Made by a program: the position numbers and the translations under genes. The notes under the pieces are model-generated. The model did no database searches. It was not told the origin of the DNA and was given only the letters and a program-made list of their open reading frames with translations. A stretch of DNA of 5,300 bases from Armatimonadota bacterium. GTDB taxonomy: Bacteria > Armatimonadota > Fimbriimonadia > Fimbriimonadales > ATM1. Below, one piece after another: positions 1 through 5,300 of the stretch. Position 1 is the stretch's first letter, and every line of letters starts with the position of its first letter. The stretch covers positions 1-5,300 of the forward strand of contig RFHN01000139.1 of the NCBI GenBank assembly GCA_003695835.1, read 5' to 3'.

Positions 1-13
1 CCCCAGTATACAG

Positions 14-19
14 TATCAT
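14..19 (+). promoter_or_regulatory. Possible -10 box (TATCAT) ahead of the beta-helix gene
   Basis: TATCAT matches the sigma-70 consensus TATAAT at five of six positions. A second, overlapping candidate, TATACA, lies at 7-12. Initiation about 7 bases after TATCAT would start the transcript near 26-27, right at the edge of the inverted repeat at 28-73. The matching -35 box would lie left of the window, so the assignment cannot be completed. Confidence 0.25.
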
Positions 20-27
20 GGAACAAG

Positions 28-73
28 CCGAAGCGCCTGAGTGGCGAGATTCTGCGCCCAAAGGGGGCTTCGG
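28..73 (+). promoter_or_regulatory. Inverted repeat in the leader of the beta-helix gene
   Basis: CCGAAGC at 28-34 is perfectly complementary to GCTTCGG at 67-73. The 32 bases between can form smaller hairpins: GCC/GGC at 35-37 and 43-45, and CCC-AAA-GGG around 57-65. The outer stem ends two bases before the Shine-Dalgarno GGAGG at 76-80. A folded leader could therefore affect ribosome access or mRNA stability. It is not a terminator, because no T tract follows. It matches no riboswitch family I can recognise. Confidence 0.3.
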
Positions 74-88
74 AAGGAGGAAACCAAG

Positions 89-676
89 ATGAAGCCCTTG
101 GCAGCTCTGGTGTGTTTCTCAGGGGTGGCGCTTTTTGTGCCCTCCCACTCCCCACAAGGGTCTACCGAGACCAAGTGGCAAAGGACGATCCTCGTGGATC
201 CTGACCACGGCGTACCTGGCAACATCTCGGACGCCGGTACGATCAAGGACGGAATCCAGGCCGTTCTGAACAGACGTACGAACGCGACTGAGTCTTGGAC
301 GGTACTGGTCAACCCAGGCGAGTACACGATCGACGACAGCGAGGACGCGATCCATCTCGACGATCGCTCCGAGAACATCAGCATCGTCGGCGTGAACCCG
401 GAGTCGTGCATCATCCACGTAACCGCCTCCGGCGTGCCCGGAATCAAGATCACGAGCGGACAGGAGAGCCTCCGCAACAACGCCATCCGCAACCTGACCA
501 TCAAGACCACCAATGGCCACGGCATCGAGATCGTCAAGGGGCAGGGCGGCAACACGCCCAAGGGCATCACGATTGCTGACTGCATTATCGAAGCCAACGG
601 AAACGGGAAGGTGGGAATCCTGAAGGGCGAGGCTCAGGGAGTTCGGATCCAGGACTGTCTCATCGTCAACGAATAA
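89..676 (+). CDS. Exported right-handed beta-helix protein, probably truncated by a frameshift
   Basis: ATG at 89 is chosen because GGAGG at 76-80 sits 8 bases before it and a signal-like segment follows. An in-frame GTG at 41 would put 16 unrelated residues ahead of it. The 195-residue product has a Lys and a hydrophobic stretch (about residues 2-18), suggesting export. From about residue 50 it shows short beta-strand coils typical of pectin-lyase-like beta-helices: TVLVNPGEYT (71-80), ISIVGV (97-102), IRNLTIKT (133-140), GITIADCIIEAN (159-170) and VRIQDCLIVN (185-194), with Asn-rich turns. Such proteins bind or cleave polysaccharide or act as surface adhesins; no catalytic residues can be assigned, so activity is unknown. 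The frame stops abruptly inside a coil at TAA 674-676, and a plausible C-terminal part continues in the +1 frame (see the next entry). The hydrolase gene follows on the same strand and may be cotranscribed. Confidence 0.75.
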   Translation: MKPLAALVCFSGVALFVPSHSPQGSTETKWQRTILVDPDHGVPGNISDAGTIKDGIQAVLNRRTNATESWTVLVNPGEYTIDDSEDAIHLDDRSENISIVGVNPESCIIHVTASGVPGIKITSGQESLRNNAIRNLTIKTTNGHGIEIVKGQGGNTPKGITIADCIIEANGNGKVGILKGEAQGVRIQDCLIVNE

Positions 677-854
677 CGGCTCGGCCTCTCCACTTTCCGC
701 AACGAGCGGCGTGCTGCAGTGGTCGAAGGTCTCCGGCAGCGTCTGGCAGATTCAGACCTCGACCTTGACCGTTGACGTGAATCACGCCACCCTCAAGCCG
801 GGCAGCATCGCCAGCGGCGATTCTTTCGAGTTCGTCTATCACACCACGTCGTAG
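672..854 (+). pseudogene. Out-of-frame C-terminal remainder of the beta-helix gene
   Basis: Read from AAT at 672, this frame (+1 relative to the gene at 89) stays open for 60 codons to TAG at 852-854. It gives a credible beta-rich protein end: after NNGSASPL come SGVLQWSKVSGSVWQIQTS, LTVDVNHATLKPGSI and finally DSFEFVYHTTS. It has no ATG and no convincing ribosome binding site; a GTG at 711 is the only possible start. Upstream, the frame is closed by TGA at 621-623. Joining residue 194 of the upstream frame (Asn, codon 668-670) to AAT 672 would give a protein of about 254 residues. The simplest reading is a one-base insertion or two-base deletion near 668-676, either a real mutation or a sequencing error. 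Confidence 0.6.
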
Positions 855-899
855 GCAGAACGCGCCGCACTCGCAGGTTCGGTTCGGGTAAGTAGAGGC

Positions 900-2834
900 A
901 TGCTACGAAAGAAGACATCCGCAGCCTGGAACCGCATCGGCCTCGCCTTCCTTGGTTTTCTGTTCCTTTCCACATGGGCGGGCGCCCAATCGGTCCGGGA
1001 CTTGTACACGAAACGCGAGGTGTACATCACGATGCGCGACGGCGTGCGTCTGTTCACCAGCATCTACATCCCCAAGGATACGAGCCGACCCGCGCCGTTC
1101 CTCATGATGCGCACGCCGTACAGTTGCCGTCCCTACGGCGAAGATCAATATCGTTCCACCCTTGGACCGGAGCCTTCCTTCCTCAACGAAGGATACATCT
1201 TCGTGTATCAAGATGTTCGCGGAAGGTACATGAGCGAAGGCGAGTTCGCGTGGATGAGGCCGTACAAACCGAACAAACGCCCCGGGGAGGCCGACGAGAC
1301 CACGGACACGTACGACACCATCGAGTGGCTGCTCCGGAACATCCCGAACAACAACGGCCGCGTCGGCGTGTACGGAACCTCTTATCCCGGCCACTACGCG
1401 GCGCAAACCTTGATTGATCCCCATCCGGCCCTCGTAGCGGTTTCGCCGCAAGCGCCCATGGCGGACAACTGGCTGGGTGACGACATGCACCACAACGGAG
1501 CGTTCTTCCTGCCCCATGCGATGAACTTCATCGCCGGTTTCGGCAAGAAGCGTGACGGGCCAACTCAAGACTACGGCCCGCGGGTCTTCCAACACGACAC
1601 CCCCGACGGCTATCGCTTCTTTCTCAACATGGGACCGCTCAAGAATTCCTTCACAAAATACAATATGGATCAGATTCCGATTTGGAAGGAATGGATGGAG
1701 CATGGCGACTACGATGAGTATTGGCAGGCCCAGAACGTTCCCCAACACTTGAAGAAAGTCGGCAAAGTTGCCGTGCTCACGGTTGGAGGTTGGTGGGATG
1801 CAGAGGACCTCTATGGCCCGCTCGCTATCTACCGCGCCATCGAGGCCAATAACCCCGGAACGACGAATTCCCTGGTGATGGGCCCCTGGTACCACGGCTC
1901 GTGGAACGGCGGGCCCGGTACTTCCCTGCACGACATCACCTGGACGACGCAGACCGGCGTAGACTTTCGGGAGAAACTCCAGAAGCCGTTCTTCCGCTAC
2001 TACCTGTGGGGAGATATCCCAAAGCCCGACATCCCCGAAGTCATGATGTTCGACGTCGGCGCGGATCGGTGGCTGCGCGCCGACCAGTGGCCTCCCAAAG
2101 AAGCGCGTCCGGTATCCCTGTACCCTCGCGCAGACGGCACGCTCCGATGGACGCCTTCCTCGAACGCGTCGGACTACAAAGAGTATCTGAGCGACCCCAA
2201 CCGGCCGGTGCCGAACTCCGCGACCATCACCACAGGGATGGCGAGAAGCTACATGATCGAGGACCAGCGGTTTGTGTGGACACGTCCCGACGTTCTATCC
2301 TTTGAGACAGAGCCGCTTACGGAGCCGCTTACCCTCGCCGGGCCGCTCCAAGCCACTCTCTATGTAGCGACAACCGGCACGGACGCGGATTTCATCGTAA
2401 AGCTGATTGACGTCTATCCGAATGACGCGCCTAACAACTCCCCACGCGGCGAGGACGTCGTCATGGGCGGTTATCAAATGCTCATTCGCGGCGAGCCGAT
2501 GCGCGCGAAGTATCGTAACTCGTGGTCGCACCCAGAGCCGTTGAAGGCCAGTCGCTTCCATACGCAGCCGGAGGAAGTGCACATCGAGAAGGTGGAGTTC
2601 GTCCTGCCGGACGTCTGTTACACGTTCCAACCGGGGCACCGTGTGATGATCCAGATCCACTCCAGCTGGTTCCCCTTGATTGACCGCAACCCTCAGACGT
2701 TTACGAACATCTACACGGCGGACGAATCCGCCTTTCAGAAGGCTTTCCATCGCGTCTACTTGGGCGGACAGTATGCGAGTAGGATCGCAGTAACCGTCCT
2801 CGACTCCGCGGTCGGGCGGTCCGTGCGTCGCTGA
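900..2834 (+). CDS. Secreted alpha-amino acid ester hydrolase-like CocE/NonD family hydrolase
   Basis: This 644-residue serine hydrolase is expected to cleave esters or amides of alpha-amino acids outside the cytoplasm. A signal peptide is visible: Lys4-Lys5, a hydrophobic core at about 13-25, and a likely cut after AGA (27-29). The alpha/beta-hydrolase part starts with REVYITMRDGVRLF (39-52). RTPY (71-74) supplies the likely oxyanion Tyr74. GTSYPG (159-164) holds nucleophile Ser161, GGWWD (296-300) Asp300 and GPWYH (328-332) His332. Asp195, Glu302 and Asp303 have the same spacing to the triad as the carboxylate cluster that binds the substrate's alpha-ammonium group in the Acetobacter and Xanthomonas enzymes. 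A jelly-roll C-terminal domain covers roughly 400-640, and length is normal for the family. ATG 900 is the first start after an in-frame stop at 852, but its Shine-Dalgarno is poor (GAGG only one base away). Glutaryl-7-ACA acylase or another CocE-type esterase are alternatives. Confidence 0.85.
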   Translation: MLRKKTSAAWNRIGLAFLGFLFLSTWAGAQSVRDLYTKREVYITMRDGVRLFTSIYIPKDTSRPAPFLMMRTPYSCRPYGEDQYRSTLGPEPSFLNEGYIFVYQDVRGRYMSEGEFAWMRPYKPNKRPGEADETTDTYDTIEWLLRNIPNNNGRVGVYGTSYPGHYAAQTLIDPHPALVAVSPQAPMADNWLGDDMHHNGAFFLPHAMNFIAGFGKKRDGPTQDYGPRVFQHDTPDGYRFFLNMGPLKNSFTKYNMDQIPIWKEWMEHGDYDEYWQAQNVPQHLKKVGKVAVLTVGGWWDAEDLYGPLAIYRAIEANNPGTTNSLVMGPWYHGSWNGGPGTSLHDITWTTQTGVDFREKLQKPFFRYYLWGDIPKPDIPEVMMFDVGADRWLRADQWPPKEARPVSLYPRADGTLRWTPSSNASDYKEYLSDPNRPVPNSATITTGMARSYMIEDQRFVWTRPDVLSFETEPLTEPLTLAGPLQATLYVATTGTDADFIVKLIDVYPNDAPNNSPRGEDVVMGGYQMLIRGEPMRAKYRNSWSHPEPLKASRFHTQPEEVHIEKVEFVLPDVCYTFQPGHRVMIQIHSSWFPLIDRNPQTFTNIYTADESAFQKAFHRVYLGGQYASRIAVTVLDSAVGRSVRR

Positions 2835-2866
2835 CCCTCGTCACCGCAAGTGGCAAGCGGCCCTGT

Positions 2867-3805
2867 TCAGAAGACGACCCTCGTATTGCCTGACCACATT
2901 CGGATGTGAATTGCCGAATCCCATGCCCTCACCTCGTACTCGATACCGCGTTCCGGGTTCAGCTTCTCCCTCACCTCTTCGGGCAAGCTCCGCGCAGCTT
3001 CCAGTGCAAGCGCCCAGAGCTTTGAGTCCGGCTTGACGGGCCAAGTGACGCTCGAATGTTCCGTCTTGTAAGCCTCGCTCAACACGTCCAACGGAATTGT
3101 TCGAAAGGCTTCCGCCTCGAAGCGGAACTTCTCTCGCATGGGCGGAACGTCGCGCGCCAACCGCTCGAAGGTCTCTGCGGCGCGCTTGCCGAACTCTGCG
3201 GGATCGAAAGCCAGTTCGATTCCCAGATCGGAGCGTATCACCTTCGCACCGACTGCTTGGGCGATGAGATCCACTAAAGCCTCCTTCTCCGCGCGATCCG
3301 CGGCGACGGCAACCGCCAGTTTCTGATAGAACCAGTGCCCTGATACCGTCGCGCGCAACCGGAGATAGGCGCCGAGTTTGGAGATCGGAATCGCTTCACC
3401 CGGGCCGAGACGAATCGTCAGACGGCCCTCTGCGTCTTCTACGATCGCCTTTTGACCCGGAGGGCTGTACTCGCCTTCTCTCCAATAGGGCCGCACCGCT
3501 CGTAACGGCCAGTAGCCGAAAGAAAACGCGTTGGCGGACTCCTCCACGGCAACCAGGCCGAACTCGCGGTTCAAGCCTTTGAGAAAGCTTTCGCGCGGGT
3601 TCTCCGCCGAAGGCGTGATGGTAGCCTCACGCAACGTGGGCGGCTTAGCGAAAGACGTCCCGGCCGGATCCGGCATGAGGATCGCGCACGGCTCGCCCGT
3701 GTATTCGGCGATAGCCGCGGCAAGGTCCTGGACTCCACCTCCACGAAAATGAAAGGGTGGAACCTGCGAAAACACAATCGAGCATAGAGCGAGGGACGCG
3801 ATCAC
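2867..3805 (-). CDS. Exported protein of unknown function, second gene of a coupled pair
   Basis: I do not recognise a family for certain. GTG at 3805-3803 is preferred as start. It overlaps the TGA of the upstream gene (GTGA) and has GGAGG at 3816-3812 with a 6-base gap, giving 312 residues. An in-frame GTG at 3853 would add 16 residues and a basic n-region (GRWRG), with only a weak ribosome site. Either way a hydrophobic signal segment (IASLALCSIVFSQ) follows. The mature start, FRGGGVQDLAAAIAEYTGE, resembles in style the small alpha/beta STN modules of secretins and TonB receptors. A similar pattern (LVDLIAQAVGAKVI) recurs about 150 residues later, hinting at two such modules. The rest is charged and helical, with no catalytic motif or membrane segment. 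The gene runs convergent to the hydrolase, with 32 bases between the two stops. STN-like is only an inference. Confidence 0.7.
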   Translation of the reverse strand: MIASLALCSIVFSQVPPFHFRGGGVQDLAAAIAEYTGEPCAILMPDPAGTSFAKPPTLREATITPSAENPRESFLKGLNREFGLVAVEESANAFSFGYWPLRAVRPYWREGEYSPPGQKAIVEDAEGRLTIRLGPGEAIPISKLGAYLRLRATVSGHWFYQKLAVAVAADRAEKEALVDLIAQAVGAKVIRSDLGIELAFDPAEFGKRAAETFERLARDVPPMREKFRFEAEAFRTIPLDVLSEAYKTEHSSVTWPVKPDSKLWALALEAARSLPEEVREKLNPERGIEYEVRAWDSAIHIRMWSGNTRVVF

Positions 3806-4296
3806 CGCTCCCCTCCACCGCCCGGCGGCTGCGGTGGCGCACCCTTGATCCACACCTGCTGCGAAAGGACCAGGTCCTCATCATCAGCAGCGTCAACTGG
3901 GCCAACGTTGTCGTGAAATAGATACTTGTCGATGTAAACAACTTCCGGCGCACCCGGCGGAAGAATCCGTGCCACTTTACTATGCACAAACGTCTTCGTG
4001 CAACTATTGAAGTCCCACCCAGACTGTGTAAGAACCTCCCGGGCCGACGGCTCGTGGCTAGGGAGTTCGAGTGGCACTACTCCCGTATTTGGATTGCAAA
4101 CGCGCACCAATTGCAGCCCGCTGTTGATCCACGTGTCCTCATCCTTCACGGTAAGCGTCGTCTCCCAGCGCTCACCGGAGATCTTATGCGTTGCACCGGG
4201 GGGGATGGAGCCCGAGATCGGCGGGAACGGATTGCCAGGGGCTCCGCCCTCCCACGTCGACAACAAAAGGCTTATTATCATGGAACACACAACCAT
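3802..4296 (-). CDS. Small exported protein of unknown function, first gene of the minus-strand pair
   Basis: The 164-residue product has no family I can name. It opens with a short hydrophobic segment (VVCSMIISLLLSTW, residues 2-15) that could be a signal peptide, then a Pro/Gly-rich stretch (GAPGNPFPPISGSIPPGA). A compact region follows with two cysteines, Cys67 in RVCNPN and Cys99 in FNSCTK, that could pair after export. The tail is PPQPPGGGGER. That Gly-rich end is encoded by the same bases that form the Shine-Dalgarno of the next gene. ATG 4296 is chosen because a -10 candidate lies exactly 7 bases upstream, consistent with a leaderless message; no Shine-Dalgarno precedes it or the alternative ATG at 4281. 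A C7 run lies at codons 31-33 (Ile-Pro-Pro). The gene overlaps the next one by 4 bases, so the two products probably act together. Confidence 0.65.
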   Translation of the reverse strand: MVVCSMIISLLLSTWEGGAPGNPFPPISGSIPPGATHKISGERWETTLTVKDEDTWINSGLQLVRVCNPNTGVVPLELPSHEPSAREVLTQSGWDFNSCTKTFVHSKVARILPPGAPEVVYIDKYLFHDNVGPVDAADDEDLVLSQQVWIKGAPPQPPGGGGER

Positions 4297-4303
4297 GAGG
4301 CGT

Positions 4304-4330
4304 TGTATACCTGTGGGGGGGGATTGTCAA
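4304..4330 (-). promoter_or_regulatory. Minus-strand sigma-70-like promoter with a C8 spacer, reading into the 4296 gene
   Basis: On the minus strand a perfect TTGACA (4330-4325) is followed after 15 bases by TATACA (4309-4304). The spacer reads AT, eight C, then ACAGG. ATG 4296 begins 7 bases after the -10 box, so the predicted transcript would start at or very near the start codon. A spacer of 15 is shorter than the optimal 17. A TACAAC -10 with a 17-base spacer is also possible but matches less well. Confidence 0.5.
4315..4322. repeat. G8/C8 homopolymer inside the promoter spacer
   Basis: Eight consecutive G on the plus strand (C on the minus strand) lie wholly within the 15-base gap between the -35 and -10 candidates of the minus-strand promoter. 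It is the longest homopolymer in the window. Slipped-strand changes here would directly alter promoter spacing. Confidence 0.9.
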
Positions 4331-4339
4331 GATCTTATT

Positions 4340-4356
4340 CTTAAGGGTATCTTAAG
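4340..4356. promoter_or_regulatory. CTTAAG-N5-CTTAAG repeat, possible operator
   Basis: Two identical palindromic CTTAAG hexamers (4340-4345 and 4351-4356) are separated by GGTAT, a centre-to-centre distance of 11 bases, about one helical turn. The pair is both a direct and an inverted repeat. It lies 9 bases upstream of the minus-strand -35 box, a typical position for an activator site, within an AT-rich island in otherwise GC-rich DNA. OmpR/PhoB-type regulators often bind repeats with 11-base spacing, but the regulator here is unknown. Confidence 0.4.
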
Positions 4357-4444
4357 CGCAGAGTGGGGTCGGAACCGGAAAGTCCCTGCTTGGGTCGAAA
4401 CCCTCTTGATCTCGCTCGTAGCAGAAGGTCAAGGCAACCTACTT

Positions 4445-4466
4445 CCGTTCGGCGTGGACCGTTCGG
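4445..4466. repeat. Short direct repeat CCGTTCGG
   Basis: CCGTTCGG occurs at 4445-4452 and again at 4459-4466, a 14-base period, in the divergent intergenic region. It may be a protein-binding site or simply chance. Around it (4357-4515) I see no gene, RNA or terminator. Confidence 0.3.
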
Positions 4467-4515
4467 GCCTCGATCCTACGAGAAACGTGTCCCCCTGCCG
4501 CTGACCCGATTCGTC

Positions 4516-4521
4516 TACAAT
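4516..4521 (+). promoter_or_regulatory. Possible -10 box (TACAAT) for the DUF4139-like gene
   Basis: TACAAT matches TATAAT at five of six positions. Initiation near 4528 would leave a leader of about 15 bases containing the Shine-Dalgarno. No good -35 box sits at the expected distance (around 4493-4498 the sequence is CCCTGC), so this promoter would be weak, activator-dependent or of another sigma class. Confidence 0.35.
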
Positions 4522-4528
4522 CACTGAC

Positions 4529-4534
4529 GGAGGT
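4529..4534 (+). promoter_or_regulatory. Ribosome binding site GGAGGT
   Basis: GGAGGT is a strong Shine-Dalgarno sequence 8 bases before ATG 4543. It settles the start of the gene that runs off the right edge, and contrasts with the lack of any such site at the divergent minus-strand gene. Confidence 0.8.
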
Positions 4535-4542
4535 CCTCAGAT

Positions 4543-5300
4543 ATGAACCCTTTGCTTCTCGCCGCTGTCCTATCGCTCTCACCGCTCCAAGGAGAGGCCC
4601 CTAAGAACTTCGCCTTCGAGTCCAAGCTCCGAACCCTCTACGTTTTCAAAGAGGGATTCGGGTTTTTCCTGCGCGAGGGGCGTGTTCGTCTCGAAAACGG
4701 ATGGGCGACGACCAATCTCGTCCCTCGTGCCGCCGTCGGCACGTTCTACGTGTACCCCCTTGCCGGCAATGCGAAGGTGGATACCATCGTGACCACGCCG
4801 GAACACCGCATCGAGTTCGAGAAACCGGAGGAGCTGCCCAGCCGGCTGAGGGACAAGGTCGGACTTCGAATCGCTGTTACCACTAAGGAGGGCGGCGAAG
4901 CGGCTGGAGTTCTTGCGAAAGTGCTGGATGACATGCTGCTGCTCCGAACCGCATCCGGGCAATACACGGCTGTCGAGTACCCGCAGGTCGCTAAGGTCGT
5001 GCTCTCGGACTTTCCTGTCCGCATCCGCGTAACCGGCGCGCCCGCGAGCGCGGAGTTGGGCTTGGGCGTCGCCTACATCCAGGCGGGCGTCCGATGGCAG
5101 CCGAGCTATCTGTTGGAACTACAAGGGGAGAGAGGCACGTTGACACTCCGCGGCACGCTGCTCGACGTGCCGGAGGAACTCAAAGGCACGGACGTCGTGT
5201 TCGTCGTGGGCGCACCGACCCTGATGAATCCCTACTCGATTGACAGCCTGCTCGCCGGACTCGCAAGCGGAGCCAAACTCGAGGATCTCAAAGAGGCCGG
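4543..5300 (+). CDS. Exported DUF4139-like protein (N-terminal part, cut by the window end)
   Basis: The frame is open from ATG 4543 to the window edge, giving 252 complete codons and no stop. The start is supported by GGAGGT at 4529-4534 and by a short hydrophobic leader (PLLLAAVLSLSPLQG, residues 3-17) suggesting export. Residues 30-85 (RTLYVFKEGFGFF and on) resemble the N-terminal beta domain found ahead of DUF4139. Residues 178-193 (YIQAGVRWQPSYLLEL) match the family's Y-x-x-x-G-x-x-W-x-P-x-Y signature, and a beta-rich stretch ending in VVGAPTL (221-227) fits the following strands. The family is poorly characterised; some members are annotated as mucoidy inhibitor MuiA-like, so a cell-envelope role is only inferred. 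Residues 102-158 look like an inserted beta domain. The gene is divergent from the minus-strand pair and shares its 246-base regulatory region. The remainder lies beyond the window. Confidence 0.7.
   Translation, partial: MNPLLLAAVLSLSPLQGEAPKNFAFESKLRTLYVFKEGFGFFLREGRVRLENGWATTNLVPRAAVGTFYVYPLAGNAKVDTIVTTPEHRIEFEKPEELPSRLRDKVGLRIAVTTKEGGEAAGVLAKVLDDMLLLRTASGQYTAVEYPQVAKVVLSDFPVRIRVTGAPASAELGLGVAYIQAGVRWQPSYLLELQGERGTLTLRGTLLDVPEELKGTDVVFVVGAPTLMNPYSIDSLLAGLASGAKLEDLKEA

Noticed and set aside
14..25. Twelve-base identity TATCATGGAACA with 4276-4287
   Set aside because: About one 12-base match is expected by chance in a window of this size, and there is no matching flank or gene context.
16..597. 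Open frame of 193 codons on the minus strand opposite the beta-helix gene
   Set aside because: It has no ribosome site or recognisable domain, while the plus strand has a good Shine-Dalgarno, signal segment and beta-helix coils.
668..677. Programmed +1 frameshift to rejoin the beta-helix frames
   Set aside because: The site AAC-GAA-TAA-C has no slippery run, the Glu tRNA would re-pair poorly on AAT, and no stimulating Shine-Dalgarno-like element sits just upstream. A mutation or sequencing error is simpler.
876..888. GGTTCGGTTCGGG as part of a tRNA T-arm
   Set aside because: No acceptor stem, D-arm or anticodon arm can be formed around it. It is a small tandem repeat in the gap before the hydrolase.
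903..1931. Long open frame (342 codons) on the minus strand inside the hydrolase gene
   Set aside because: It is antisense to a strongly conserved hydrolase region and its translation has no family character. It is the usual mirror frame of a GC-rich gene.
2844..2860. CCGC/GCGG hairpin between the convergent stops as a terminator
   Set aside because: The stem is only four pairs with a nine-base loop and no T tract on either strand, so it is not convincing.
4373..4400. GGGTCGAAACCC hairpin as a terminator or small RNA
   Set aside because: Only a four-pair stem, with no T tract and no promoter pointing at it.
3998..4504. Plus-strand open frame across the minus-strand gene and the divergent region
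   Set aside because: No ribosome site, and its first half is antisense to the better-supported exported protein. It crosses promoter-like DNA without domain features.

Overview
The window is GC-rich bacterial chromosome with short gaps and ordinary Shine-Dalgarno sites. All five genes seem to start with an export signal, so this looks like a block of secreted or envelope proteins. No ribosomal, tRNA, phage, transposon or CRISPR sequence is visible. The host phylum cannot be fixed from this; a soil or aquatic environmental lineage (for example Armatimonadota or Acidobacteriota) is only a guess from the style of the secreted proteins.

Layout, left to right. (1) Bases 1-854 hold a leader with an inverted repeat, then a secreted right-handed beta-helix protein. 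Its frame closes at 676, but clearly protein-like sequence continues in the +1 frame to a stop at 852-854, so the gene looks frameshifted. (2) Bases 900-2834, same strand and 45 bases further on, encode a secreted alpha/beta hydrolase of the CocE/NonD (peptidase S15-like) superfamily. It carries the catalytic triad and also the extra carboxylate cluster typical of alpha-amino acid ester hydrolases. (3) Two unrecognised exported proteins lie convergently on the minus strand (4296 to 3802, then 3805 to 2867). They are joined by a 4-base GTGA stop/start overlap and are probably translationally coupled. (4) The 246-base divergent intergenic region 4297-4542 holds a minus-strand promoter candidate with a C8 tract in its spacer, a CTTAAG-N5-CTTAAG repeat just upstream, a short direct repeat, and a plus-strand -10 candidate. 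(5) From 4543 to the right edge runs the N-terminal part of an exported DUF4139-like protein, cut by the window end.

No pathway connects the genes in an obvious way. The most interesting spot is the start of the minus-strand pair: apparently leaderless, with a C8 tract between its -35 and -10 boxes and a C7 tract near codon 32. That arrangement could allow phase-variable expression. The frameshifted beta-helix gene and the carboxylate cluster of the hydrolase are the other points worth a check.
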